Assembly: GCF_000189635.1 (NCBI RefSeq)
Contig: NW_002476379.1
Location: 372,001-436,000, forward strand
Reading direction: 5' to 3'
DNA: 64,000 nucleotides
Source of the DNA: Tetrahymena thermophila SB210
Lineage: Eukaryota > Ciliophora > Oligohymenophorea > Hymenostomatida > Tetrahymenidae
In this document: positions 17,469 through 30,317 of the stretch, one piece after another
How the letters are laid out: the number at the start of each line of letters is the position of its first letter
How positions within the stretch are numbered: the stretch's first letter is position 1
Position numbers and translations under genes: made by a program
Notes under the pieces: model-generated
Database searches by the model: none
Told to the model about the DNA's origin: nothing
Seen by the model: only the letters and a program-made list of their open reading frames with translations

Positions 17469-18110
17469 ACATAATTTGTTTAAAATAGTAAATTTATTAA
17501 TATTCTCTAATTGTTTAAATACTAATTTTCACTCAAATACTTCAAATTCATTTGTATTTATAAATAAGAAAAACATTAACAGATAAATAACAAAATAAAT
17601 AAACATAATTTGTAAAAATTGCTTAAAATATCTAATTTATTAAAAATTAACTAATTATTTATAAACTAATTTTCACTCAAATACTTCAAATTCATTTGTA
17701 TTTATAAATAAGAAAAATATTAAAAGATAAATAAATAAACATTATTTGTTTAAATTGCTTAAAAATAGTTAATTTATTAAAAATTAACTAATTATTTAAA
17801 AACTAATTTTCACTCAAATACTTCAAATTCATTTTTATCTATAAATAAGAAAAATATTAAAAGATAAATAAATAAACATAATTTGTTAAAATTGTTTAAA
17901 ATAGTTAATTTATTAAAAATTAACTAATTATTTAAAAACTAATTTTAACTCAAATACTTTAAATTCATTTGTATTTATTAATAAGAAAAACATTAATAAA
18001 TAAATAAACATAATTTGTTTAAATTGCTTAAAATAGTTAATTTATTAAAAATTAACTAATTGTTTAAATACTAATTTTCACTCAAATTCTTCAAATTCAT
18101 TTGTTTGATC
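17415..18110. repeat. Tandem repeat array, about five units of 132-150 bp
   Basis: The marker CACTCAAATACTTCAAATTC recurs at about 17530, 17674, 17811, 17947 (CA to AA change) and 18079 (CAAATT variant), spacings 144, 137, 136 and 132 bp. Each unit also holds AATAAGAAAAACATTAA-like and AATTTATTAAAAATTAACTAATT blocks. The final copy overlaps the last codons of the armadillo gene on the minus strand, so each unit carries a copy of that gene's terminal coding bases, its TGA and its 3' flank. The array fills nearly all the space between two convergent genes. The first unit contains an expanded (ATAA)n at 17437-17469. Confidence 0.9.
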
Positions 18111-19757
18111 TAATATATTTTCTATTAGTTAGGATGTATAATCAGTAATCTAAGAGCTTAAGATATTTTCTAAGATTTAAATTCCTTGTGTTTATTATAT
18201 TTGCATTATTGTATTAATTTTTATTTTAGAGCAAATTGATTCTTAATCAAAATACTTTTCTTTTAAATTAAACAAATCATTTATAACTTAGAATATTTAA
18301 TCTTTTGTCTCATAAAAAAGCAAATCTGTTTTTAATGATTCTATGAAGATAATTAAAGCACCAAAATTAAGTAAATATAAAATTTAATCGATTGTCTGAG
18401 AGCATTTGAAAAGATTGTAGAGAAATGAGATAAATTCATTAACTAACTCTTTATTACTCCACTCACAGCATTGATAAATTAAGTTCTTTAAAATATTAGA
18501 ATTAAGATCACTAGTATTCAATATACTATTTACAAAATATTGAATTTAATTTGAATTTTGTAAAATTTAATTCATTATTTTCAAGCTTAAAACAAAAATT
18601 TCAACATTCTAAAATTTAACTTAATTAAATGGCTTTTCACAAGATGCCCATATAATTTATTTCAAATGAAAGCATTCTATTATTTATTCTTCTTAAGAAT
18701 CTAATAAATCACTGGCTAAGAGAAATATTTCTAAAATTATTTGTATTGTTTCTTCCTCCTTAGAATTATTTTCATTTAAATTATTACTTTTGTTATCTAT
18801 TAATTCGGATAGAGTTTCAAAAATGTTGTAATTTTGAATGATAAAATTTATAAATTCCTCTTATGAAGCATTATCTAAAGCATAAGATAATGATTAAATT
18901 GTTCTGTTTATAGCCTAAACATTTTGCTTAACTAAAGGTATTAAAATATAAACTAAATATAGTACATCATTTATTTGCTCAAAAGAATAATGCTATTTTT
19001 ATCTAGTCAAATTGTAAACAAAATGTGTTACTTCATCTAGAAGAACATTGTTATCTTTATTGTTTTGTATCATTTCAATAACCAATTCTAAAATTATTTA
19101 AGAATCTATCACACACTTGCATATTGTTTGATTTTCTAAATAAATTAAATTATTGAAAAGCTATATTAGATATTCTAATATTTATTCATTTTTAGAGTAA
19201 TTTAAAGCTATTTTTTCAAACAATTTCAAATCTGATTATTCACTGCCATTTTATATATTGCTTTAATTCGTTGAGCATAAATTTATTACAATTTAAACGT
19301 ATAAAATTTCATTTTTATCTATATAATATGTCAAATTTATTAAGATAAACAAAATATCTAAAACTATTTGATCAAAATCAATTTATTCGGTTGTAAATTA
19401 AGTTGACATTTCTTCATACAAAAAATTTTTCAACGTTACTACTAAGAAATCAAGCAAATAATAGTTAGTAAATAACTCTAAGACCATTTACTAATTTTGA
19501 ATATTTATCTACTATTTGATAAATGTAATTAGATTATATAAAAACTTAAAGTCTTAATGCTTATTTTTTAAGACATCCTGATTCTTTAAAGTTTATAACA
19601 TATCAAATTAAATAATATTTGGTTCAGTTTGGTAAGTTAAATCATCTTTTCTTCTTCTTTCTGATAGAATCTACTTTAACTTCTTCTTTCTTATCTGTTG
19701 CTAAAAAATTCCTTTCTTTAAATGAATGACAAGCTAAATATCTTCCTTCTACTCCAT
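18078..19757 (-). CDS. Importin-alpha-like armadillo-repeat protein, divergent
   Basis: A single uninterrupted frame of 559 residues runs from ATG at 19757 to TGA (plus-strand TCA 18078-18080). Residues about 20-45 form a basic patch, RKKKLKQILSERRRKDD, placed like an importin-beta-binding (IBB) domain. The remainder is a continuous series of hydrophobic helices of about 40 residues per unit, the periodicity of armadillo/HEAT repeats. The overall length matches importin alpha (about 520-560). The C-terminus is acidic (TNEFEEFE). Family role: adaptor binding nuclear-localisation signals and importin beta; ciliates have many variants, some specific for one nucleus. The canonical Trp/Asn NLS-binding ladder is not evident by eye, so another Arm-repeat protein is possible. 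Its 3' end is copied in the adjacent repeat array. Confidence 0.65.
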
Positions 19758-20377
19758 ATTAAATTTTTAATTTATCAAATCTTTGATCTCTACAGCATAA
19801 TTAATTAATATTGTATTGAAAATTCTTAATTAAAAAATCTAAAATTTTTAGGGATTAAAATAAAATTTATGTAAAAGTATAAAAATTAATTTAAAAACCA
19901 AAGTAAAAATTAAGGTTTAGTATAATAAAAATATTTTATCCTTATGAACAAAAATAAGTGTATTAAATTAGTAACTATAAGTTTAACTCTAAATGTGACT
20001 AGTTTAATTTTTTAAAATATAAAAATTGAATTTGAAGGATAGCTAGCATACATTTAAAGAGTAAGTAGAATAAAATAATTATATTTATGCCAATAAAGGC
20101 AAATAGATAAAGGAAGAAATTAGATTTATAGCATCTATATATTTAACTTTTAATTTTAATTAGCTTAATTTGTAAAAGAATAAAAATTGAATAAGAAGGA
20201 TAACTAACAATTAAAGTCTTAGTAGAATAAAATAATTTGAGATATACAAACAAATGAAAATGTATAAAGGTAGTAATGTGATTAATAATATCTAATTATT
20301 TAACTTTAGTTTTAATTATAATTAATTTAATAAAATTTACTTTTAATTATCTTACAAAAAACAAAAACAAAAACTAA
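19758..20377. other. Spacer with a tandem repeat of about 160 bp
   Basis: Separates two head-to-tail minus-strand genes. It holds the repeat described separately, and no gene was seen. Confidence 0.6.
19975..20335. repeat. Diverged direct repeats, about 160 bp period, 2-2.5 copies
   Basis: The block AAAAATTGAA..GAAGGATAGCTA..GTAGAATAAAATAATT at about 20021-20080 recurs at about 20182-20237 with substitutions. The preceding TTTAACT..TTTAATT stretch recurs at about 19980, 20145 and 20300. The sequence differs from the array at 17.4-18.1 kb. Confidence 0.6.
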
Positions 20378-23011
20378 TCATTTGAGGTGATGTCTTATGT
20401 AAAGAGAATCCTGAGGTTTAACTCCTTGATTAGAATAGTTTTAAATCGATTTTTTAAACATATCTTATTTAATTATATTTTAATTTCTTTAAATTTAAGT
20501 ATCACCTTGATTGTTTGAGTATAAATTTGATTGATTATTTTTTAAGTCGTTATTATTGCTAATATTATCATTCAAAAATATATTGCTTGTAAAATATGGG
20601 TCAGACTATTTGTACATATTGTCTGCTGCTCCATTTGTTTTCTATATTGAATTATTATTACACAAGAAAATGTTGCTTGTAAAAAAATTTTATTATTCGC
20701 TTATATCTTAAAATAAGTTATTTTGCTTGGATAAGTTTGAATCTTACACTAAGACATCATTTGTTGTTGGTATTTCTTATTATTTGTATGAATTTATAAA
20801 AGCAGGATTTATTTTATTTTGATAAACCTATCTATTATCTGAGCACTCTAAAAGATTATTTGCCACCTTCTTGATACTTTGTATTGCTTACAGCTCACTT
20901 AATTCGTTATTTCTTGATATTGGGATAGTCTTCTGTATCTTTTTTCCTTATATTGTTCCTTCTTATTAGGTTTATTAATATTGAGATGAAAAATAATTGA
21001 ATTCATCGCTATTTAAATTATTATTTTCTAATTTTTCAAGATCTTTTTTAGTAGCTTCCAGTATTTCTTTCAACTAATCTATATTTCTTGATAAATAATC
21101 ATCTCCTCCTTACTCTTCATCTTAAACTTATTATTAAACACTGCAAGGTTATTAGCTTTTATTTGGTTACTTAGATATGTACTCAGAATCTCTTTAAGTT
21201 TCTTTGAAATAGTTATTTGTATATGGCTAAGGTGCGATTCTGTTTGCATAGAATTATTCAGAGTCATCTTCTGTTTATTACTTTAATTTTGAATATAATT
21301 CATTTTGAGTGTCATACTAGAACTTTACTGTTGCTTGTTAGCTACTCAATTCTTATCTTTTCTTTGATGCAATATTATCATATTACTAAACAAAATTAGA
21401 TTTTTATTGCTTATTATAGTTATCAGCTGATGATAAAGTATCCTCATAGTTTCTTTGAAAGTCTGATTTCATATTATCATCATTAGTATTTCTATTATTC
21501 TCTTAAAATGTTTTTTTGTTGTCGTATTAGTATTAAAATTTATTCATTTATTCATTTTCTTGTTGATTGCTGTTAAAAAACATATTTGGATCTATCATAT
21601 CTATGTTACATTTAAAATCGTTAACAACAATATCATTTTCTTGTTAAAATTTCTTGCCTTGGCTATCATATTAAATTTACTTGTCTTATGACTAACTTCT
21701 ACTTCTGTTATAATTTTTAGGTAAGGATTGTTCAAATCTATTTTTAAATCCATGAGTTTGGGACTCGTCTTCACCATCAGTGAGATTAAATGATAAAGCA
21801 TCATTATCTATATTTTTTGATCCTCTAGATGTATTAATTTACTTTGCACCGTTTTAAGACTCTTTTGAAAATTCAAAGTTTTTAATATCTAATTTATTTT
21901 TATTAGCAATCATATTATAATGATAATTAGTTTCAAACTCAAAGTCAACTTTTTCCAACTATTAATTGTAAATGTTTTTCTCTTTTTTATCTAAAGTATT
22001 TGATTTTATGCTATCTGAATTTTCTTGTATTTCATTGAAAAGTTTTTTTTCAACAATTTTTGAAGCAGCATTATTTTACTTGGAAGGAGATTTACGTTCA
22101 CATAAAATTTTATCTTCCATAAATTTTATAGTTTCTTCGATTTTATCAAGAGAATGGAAGTAGTTAGCCATGTCTTTTTAATTTTCCTTTGATGAAGATG
22201 AAAAGAAATCACTTTACATTTAAGTGGATTGGTTATATTTTTTGTCGCTTAATTTATTTTCATTTAAAGAATTTTATCTCTATGAGTTCATATTTTAGCT
22301 GCTCATAGATCTTGCTGATTTCCTTAGACTACCTTAACCTTTATTATTCTAATTTACAGTATCATAATTGCTATTTTGTTGATCTGAATTTTTGTTTAAT
22401 CTATCAATAACTCTTAGCAATCTATTTGGATCTTCATCATTTTGATATTATTCAATTTTATGAATAAATTTTCTTGTTTATTCAAGATTTTGTTTGACCT
22501 ATTCAACAACCGCTTTGCTATCTTTTTAAGGTTTTTCAATAAAGTTTATCATCTAGCTTAAATTTTTTCTTTTTATTTCGTCTTCTCTAGTGCTTAGATT
22601 TTTACTCTGCCTTGCAGTATCATATATTTTTTTTGTTTCTTCATCTAACACTCCCCTCCTTAATTTTTCTTATCTCTCAAGCCATTCCTCCTTAGCTTCC
22701 AATCTATGCTTACTCATCAAATTAATCTTCCTTTGCACCTATTTAAAAAAACCACTAAATGAGAATACATACACAAATTAAAACAGAAGTTTTTAAAACA
22801 ATTTTGAAAATTTTTGAAATTTTTGAAGATTTTGAAAATTTACTAACTCTGAAGCAGAAAGCTTATAATTGGATTCATCTTTGACAGAATCATTCCACTC
22901 AGGTTTAGGTTTAACTACTTTCTAACTAATTGTGCCTTGGCTTTTTTGTTAACCCTTGGGTAAATTTGGTTTGCTTGGTTTTGATAAATTAGTCTTGTAG
23001 TTTTTATACAT
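20378..23011 (-). CDS. SPICE1-like centriole-associated protein candidate
   Basis: Starts at ATG 23011-23009 and ends at TGA (plus-strand TCA 20378-20380). One intron, 22739-22843, is phase 0 and leaves 842 residues. Across that splice the protein reads a Pro/Lys-rich leader, EWNDSV, LSASEL, then VQRKINLMSKHRLEAKEEWL. This resembles the N-terminal block of spindle and centriole-associated protein 1 (an EWD..V.DL..H..t..EL..R.E.hkSK consensus as I recall it). The rest is N/Q/S-rich, largely disordered, with a short coiled coil (about 20990-21070) near the C-terminus. Known of the family: centriole duplication and spindle function. Inferred here: a basal-body component. The downstream centrin gene on the same strand fits that theme but is not proof. 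Confidence 0.5.
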
Positions 23012-23421
23012 CTTTCAGTGGAAATTTTGAAATTATTAAAGCGAATATATATATTAATATTATTATTTGGCTTAATAAATAAATATTATGAACGAACTAA
23101 TTAAGAAATTAACAAACAAACAATAATTCTGCAAATTTTTGAATAGATTTAAAAATTTTTGTATCTTAAAATCAAAATAAATAATTGAAATTGTTAATTA
23201 ATGGATTAATGATAGTCATACAAATATTATTCAAGAAATAATAAAATTTGAAATCAGATAAATTATGAACATAACAAACAAATTTAATTAATTTTAAAAT
23301 ATAATGAATGGATTAGTTATTTGGTAAATTTGATTGCTTTAATTTAAATTTTTTATATTGTTAACAAATTTTTAATTGATTGAAGTTTTTTGGCATAGTT
23401 AATTAGTTAGTTAATGATTAA

Positions 23422-23949
23422 TCACTTATCCCAATAAAATTTGCCTGTCATGATATTATAAATATCGATATCAATCACCTTTCCGTCTTAATCAGCATCA
23501 GCACGGTTAAACATATCTTATAATTCTTCTTCGGTCATTTCTTCTCCAAGATCTTCTGCAATTCTTCTTAAGTCATCGATAGTGATAAAACCTTTGCCAT
23601 TTCTGTTAGACTCATTGCAGTCAAACATTCTAAAAACTTTATCTGTTTCCTTTTTAGAATTTTTATCAGTCACTTTAGAGGTAGCAATTTATAAAAATTC
23701 ATCGAATCCAATACCGCCACTGTAGTCATTATCAATTTCTTCTAATATTTTATAAATAAATTTGCTATTACCCTTCCAACCTAATTCTTCAAATGCCTAT
23801 CTTAATTCTTAAGGATCTATAGTGCCATCACCACTCTAATCAAATATATCAAAAGCCTACTTTATTTCTATCAATTCCTCTCTTGGCATTCTAGTTTTTC
23901 TTTCATATTCTTCGATGCTAAAGGCCTTTATATTGTTTTTAGAATTCAT
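23422..23949 (-). CDS. Divergent centrin-like EF-hand protein
   Basis: Intronless, 175 residues, from ATG 23949-23947 to TGA (plus-strand TCA 23422-23424). Four EF-hand units are visible. EF1 (DQSGDGTIDPQEL) and EF2 (DNDYSGGIGFDEF) have full calcium-ligand loops. EF3 is expanded by about five residues (DCNESNRNGKGFITIDDL). EF4 (DADQDGKVIDID) has Asp rather than Glu at loop position 12. The link RRIAEDLGEEMTEEEL matches centrin/caltractin rather than calmodulin. The C-terminus ends FYWDK, unlike the aromatic tail of canonical centrins. Family role: calcium-binding contractile or basal-body protein. Probably a ciliate-specific centrin paralogue. Confidence 0.85.
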
Positions 23950-26900
23950 TTAAATTATCAATAATTATACTCTATTTTTTTTTTTTGAAAAATCTTAATT
24001 GGTTGATATTATTTTTTTATCAATTTAATCAAATTTGAATTTCTTTCAAAATTCAATATAAGATGAATATTAGGATTATTTACATGATTAAATATCTTAA
24101 ATTTTATGTAAAAAAGCAATTTATTAAATAAAAAAATAAATTTGATCAACCAATAAAAATTCTAATTCAGTTAATAATTTACTTTAGATTTAAAATTAAT
24201 AAAGTTAAAGTTTTAAATATTTAACTATTTATTTTTTTACATAATCTTTTAAAAATAATCAACAATTATTAAAGAATACTAAAAATTAAATTTAAAAATT
24301 AATAAAAAATATTTTGATTTTAAATAGTTTTTAAAATAATTTAATATGGATCTAAATTAATTAGGATCTTTAACTTCTAGTAATTCCTTGTAGAAAAAAA
24401 ATACATTCAAAAATGAATGAGAAAAATTTGTAATTTCAATATAAATATTAGTGAATTTTATTATTTTTTAATAACAATGAAAAATGAATGAAAAAATTAT
24501 TTTTTTATGTAATTAAATAGCTATTATAGTAAAAACCTAAATATTTAAGGAATATCATTTTTTTGAAACAAAAATCTAGTCAATTAATATAATTTAAATT
24601 TCGTTTGAATTATTAAATTTTAAATAAAAATACGAACCTACTTTGAATTATAAAATCAATCAAAATAGTACCTTTTTATAGAAATCTATTAAGTCATTAG
24701 AAAGTTTATGAATTATTTTATAAAACTAAATATGAAAGTATACTTAGTATGAAAATTGAAAAATACATTTTTTATATCAAGATTTAGTTTTTGATAATTT
24801 TTTAGTACTAAAACTGTATTAATCTATTATTTGTAAATTAATAATTTATTTTATTTACACTAAAATAATAATTAATTAATAAAGTTGCTTATGATAAAAA
24901 AATTGTTTTACTGTTCTATTAGTAAAAAATGCATTTTTTGTTTTTGTTACTTAAATTTTCTTTTAGTATAAAGAATAAATTTCAAAAATATCAAAAATAG
25001 GAACAATTTTCTATTTTTAGTTTTATTATTAAAAATTACTATAAATTTATAATTAGAAAATTAAAATTAAAATATAAAAGTATGACAAATGTTGTGTATT
25101 TTAATAAATAGAATATTTTATTTGTTCATTAGATTTATATATAAGGAATATTAGAGTGTAATTTTATTTTATTATATCTACAAGTTTGTATAAATAAATA
25201 TGAATTTTTTTCAATAATTTTTAATCAAAATGTTTAAAATATGTTTGTAATGATTTAAATTGAGTCATTAGTATATAAAATTAATAATAATCTAAAACAT
25301 GCATTTAATTCACTCAAAAAATTATCGAAAATAATTATTAAATCTAATTTTTACTCTAATAAAAGAAAAATTTAAAAGTTCAGTAGAAACTATTTTTACT
25401 TAATTTATAAGAAAGTGGTTTTTGTTTATTTTAATTTTAGAAAATTTAGGATTAATATTCAATAAAAATGTTTAAATATTCTTTATAGGTAGCTAATATA
25501 ATCGAAATTTTAAATCAATCTATTATTCTAAATGAGATATTTTTGTTTAATGAATTTAACTTGTTTAAAATTTTAATAGAATCTAATTCTTAAAGATAAA
25601 CTAACGCAATATATAAAACTTTAAAACAAAATCATCTATCTTGTTTTTGTGGTTATTTTAAATAATTTCTTTAAGTAAAAAAAAAACTAATTAACTAAAA
25701 ATTTCAAATATATTTTTCAATCTTACAACTTACATTTATTAATCAGTAACTCTTTGTTAGAATAAACTTTAATCTAAAAAGAATAATGCAAAAAAAAAAA
25801 AAGAAGAATCACTTTCTACTAAACAGAGTAAGCTTATTCCACAAATCTATTTTTAACATAAATTAAAATTGATTAATAAATTTTGTATTTTATAAAAAGC
25901 TTTTAAAAATTTAAAATAATATTGATAGTGATTACAGTAACAACTATGCAATTCTTTAAATTCTTTAATCAGGTAAAACAAAAGCAATTCTAAAATTTTA
26001 AATACGTTTATTGGATAAAAATGATAATATTTATTAAATAAATTAACAAAAAATATCTATTATGTATATTTTTAATAGTATTTTAATATATTAAAAAGCA
26101 TGTAATGTATCTAGAAAAATTTTATTTTAAATAATATCTTAATGGTTTTGTTTCAAGAAGAAAATTCATATTTCTTGATTTATTAATTAAAGGAAATAAA
26201 GATCAATAAATTAAATTAAAGTAAATGATATAGATTTACTTTTTCCAGCTGTTAGCAATTAAAAGTTGTTATTATTATTTGATTGATCTTTTTATAGAAA
26301 TGCTAATCATATGTGATTCAAATATTTTCTTTTTTAAAATAAATTTACTTGGATTATCTATACAGAACATCGAAAAAACTTCATTAATCTTATCTATTGC
26401 CTTCCTGCTACTCAAAATTTGAAAAATAAAAAAATTTAGAAACTTGATTCCCATAAAAAATGAATGAATGAATGAATATCGTAAACTTTTAATACATTAT
26501 CTATTTTTATTTTTAAATAACTTAATTTTTTCTGACAAATATTGAAATTTATAGAAAAATTTTATCTTCTATTATAAACTTAATAAGATTGTCAGCATAA
26601 ATTCGTTAGTTTTCGTTTGTTAACCTTTCTAAAAGTTTTTATACTTATTATTCATATAGAATTTATAAAGTCAATCTATTTATTGTGTGTTTGTTAAAGG
26701 GTAAAATAATTGAAATGAGATATTAAGCTGTAAATTAGTATTTATTGTTTTTTTAAATAGGTCTATAACTATTGAAAAATAATAATTAAAATTTTTTTCT
26801 TATGATATTAATTAGCGGGTAAGATAATAAACGTAAGCAAGCAGAGTGTGTTTGTAAATATGTATTTGTACTTATGTGTATGTATTAATATATTAATTTT

Positions 26901-28577
26901 TTTTGAAGAAAATGTAATATATATTTATTTTTTACCAGTACTCTCGAAGATTGAGTGAATATTATTTGTTTATCATAATTTTCAAAAAACCGGGGAAGTA
27001 ATAATAAGAAATAATATATTCCTTACACTCTTTTTGGAGAATTTGATAAATGTCAATCACTTAGAACTCATTTCTGAATTTAAAAACATATTTTATTTCA
27101 TAAAAATAAATAGAAAAATTTGTGTGAGGTTTAATAAAAGATTGATTACCTCCTAAAATTGACTAATTTTTATATATAACATCTTTGAAATTTTAAGAAG
27201 TGAAATAACTGAAAAAACTTAAAATGATAAAAAATACTTTTTAATGCTTTTTTTTTTTTAATAAGATTTTTATTTCTCGAAACTGACTCAATTTTATGAA
27301 AGTAAACCGCTGGCTGCTTTTTTTCATATTTATAATTTTGTTCAGTTATATAGCTTAGATTCAAAAAACATAGGCTGCTCAAGTATTTTATCATGAGTAG
27401 AGAAAATCTAATACTGATACTTTTTTGAAGAAAAAAAAATACTAACGCATAAATTTATTGATGACCATAGTATCATTTGTATTAAAAAGAAAAAGTTACT
27501 TGATATTCAGAAGATTCTGTATAATCAAAATTTATGTTTTTCATGTAACCCAAAATTAATTACGTCTGTTTTTTAGATTTTGAAAGTCACTCAAGGTATT
27601 AATAACTTTCCGATATTAATTCAAATTTTTTTATTATTATGTTTTTTGTGTATAAGCTCTATTTACTAGTGATAAATAGTATATAATAAGATCACCAAGC
27701 AAGTCAAATTTATTCAATATAGATTAACTAGATGATTGCTTTTTTAAATTTTAGTTTATTTAAAAACAAAAACTGATTTCTAATTGTTTTTGCTTTTTTC
27801 TTCTCATTTATTGGAAGGTTTTGATGTAAGATAATCTCCTTGAAAAATGAATTAAAATAGATAAGGAGAATAGCGAGATTTTAATATAAAAATGTGCTTT
27901 GTTTGCATTGTACGGTGAATGTAAGAGAGACATTTTATTAATGTAATAATCCTTAATCAATAAAAATTTTCACCTATAAAAATCTAATTAAGATTGATAA
28001 GTGGTTGACTTCACTTTGCTTACACGTTGGAGAAACAGAAAATAAATTCAAATTTTTTGATAAAATCTTGCTTGCTTTCTTAAGATAATTAATGCATTTT
28101 TTTGAAACTAGCAGATTTATTTAGAAAGTTTTGCAATTAGTTAATTTAATGGATATATATATATACATCTTAGATTTTCGATAAGCAAAATTAATGAGTT
28201 GAATTACAAATTTGATAAAAGAATAGATAATGAAATAAAAAAGTGGTACTTGAAAAAAAATCTAATAAAATATAGTGATTTTGAATTTTTCTAAATATCA
28301 ATTAATAAATTGGAACGAAAAAAAATATAGATTTAACAATTTATTGATTATTCATTAATTAATTAATTAACTAATTTGCCTTCAGATTTGATTTTTTAGT
28401 GAAATCTATTAATCTATCTATTAATCTATCCCACAAAAGAGCAAATGAACATGTAGAGTTTGCGATTAATTAAATAACTTAAACACATAAAACATTAATA
28501 AATTAAAAAATCATAATTCTCATAAAAAATTTAAATAAATATCAGACAAAAAAATACTTATTAATTTATTAAAAAAT
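23950..28577. other. 4.6-kb region without a recognisable gene
   Basis: This is the longest gene-free stretch, lying between the divergent starts of the centrin and CDPK genes. Almost all of it is A/T tracts with frequent TGA in all frames, and no frame has the Q/K/E-rich protein look of neighbouring genes. The part at about 26,580-28,060 is slightly less AT-biased and has a short hairpin (TCTCCTT 27835-27841 pairing with AAGGAGA 27863-27869). A (TGAA)n tract lies near 26460. It could hold an unrecognised ncRNA or very divergent gene. Confidence 0.5.
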
Positions 28578-30317
28578 ATGGGAAACTGCACTCACAAACC
28601 TAATATTAATAAAAAGAATTTGAAATTATAAACCAAGTATTAGGTTAATAACAAAATAAAATCTGATAGTGACATATTTGAGGATGTTACTCCTGATAGA
28701 AAACCTCAAAATTTAACTATAATTCCAAAGAAATCCTAATTCAAGCTCAAACCAGTAAAATAAAACCTGGAAGAGCCTTTACCTTCAAATATAACTAAGA
28801 GTTCTGAAAATTAAATGGAGAAGACTACTTCTTCTCGTTAAAATATTTATGATAACTATAAAATGATAAAGCTTATAGGCAAGGGTTCTTTTGGAAAGGT
28901 AAGATTAGCTACTAATGTTAATGGAAAAGAATTTGCTGTTAAGTCCATTTTAAAGGCTGATGCTGGAGAGCGTTATTATTTACTACGCCGTGAATTAGAT
29001 ATAATGAAGAAAGTCGATCATCCAAACCTCGTAAAATTTTATGAGACATACCACGATGACAAATATCTCCATATTGTAATGGAGTTTGTACAAGGAAAAG
29101 AACTCTCACAATATTGTTAGGAGAGATTCGAAGTAAATAGAAAATTCACTGAATCTGAAGTAGCTTTTATTGTACGCAAATTACTTAGCGCACTGAGTCA
29201 CATGCATAATTTAGGAATCATTCACCGCGATATAAAACTGGAAAATATTATGATTAATGAATCAAACCTTGATGTTAAAATATTAGATTTTGGGTTGAGT
29301 CGTGATTTCAGTTAAAGCTAAGCATCTATACTTTAATCAATCGTTGGCACTCCCCTTTATGTTGCACCTGAAGTTATTAACGAGTAACCATATGATTAAA
29401 AAAGCGATTCTTGGAGTATGGGAGTGCTCATGTATTATTTGATTTCTGGTTCTCACCCTTTCGAAGCTTCTAACATTAAAGAGCTATTCAAGAACATTTG
29501 TTCGGCTAACTTCAACTTTAGAAGCAGCGCTTGGAGTGGAATATCTAAAAGTGCAAAGGTATTAATCACCCAATTTTTAAATTTAGACCCAAAAAGTCGT
29601 ATTTCTTGTGAAGAAGCTTTATAAAGTGATTGGTTTTCAGTTTATTTAAAAAATTAAATAAATTACAAATCTCGCAATATGAAAAAATGCTTATCGAAAA
29701 TATAAAATTTTATTTCTTTCTAGAACTCCTTTAAGTTCAAATAAGAAATAATACGTCTCATGTTCAACACCTAAACATAAACTGATGAAATTCAAAAACT
29801 AAAGATAGCTTTTGAAACCATCGATACCGATGATAATGGCTATATTTCAGCAGAAGAACTCTTTAAAGCTACGTAATAATTAAATATTCCTATCACTCAA
29901 AAGTAAATATATGCTTTGTTTCAAGAAATAAACTGTCATAAAATAAATAACGCATTCAAAATCAGCTAAGAAATAGATGTTAATTAAGATGAAAATAAAT
30001 AATAAAACTACATTCACTATTCCGACTTTATATATGCTTCGATCAATCTTTCTAAAGAATTAGATTAAGAGAAAATAAACCAGCTCTTTAGTCACTTCGA
30101 CAAAGACGGTGATAATTTTATATCTCCCCAAGACTTAGAGGATACCTTCGCTTAAGAAGGTCGTAAATTGCCAGAATAATCAATCAGATAAATGATTGAG
30201 GAAGTAGATGTTGATGGTGATGGTAAAATTTCATAGTAAGAATTCTTGTAGCTAGTACAACAAGAAATAGAAATTTTCTAAAAAACTCGCACTTCTTTCA
30301 CTAACCTTGAAATTTGA
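28578..30317 (+). CDS. Calcium-dependent protein kinase (CDPK)
   Basis: Single exon, 579 residues, ATG 28578 to TGA 30315-30317. The N-terminus MGNCTHK is a myristoylation signal plus possible palmitoylated Cys. The kinase domain begins about residue 95 with GKGSFGKV, the VAIK-type Lys in FAVKSIL, HRDIKLEN, DFGLS and GTPLYVAPE. It is followed by the junction region and a calmodulin-like domain: EF1 DTDDNGYISAEEL, a degenerate EF2 interrupted by an N/Q-rich insert, EF3 DKDGDNFISPQDL and EF4 DVDGDGKISQQEF. Family role: calcium-activated Ser/Thr kinase, autoinhibited by the junction at low calcium. Length and order are typical of CDPKs. HRD with Arg before Asp marks it as an RD kinase. Confidence 0.95.

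Noticed and set aside
27170-27394. A 74-codon minus-strand frame in the long gene-free region
   Set aside because: Composition is A/T-driven (K, F, Y, L) with no motif, neighbouring exon or splice signals.
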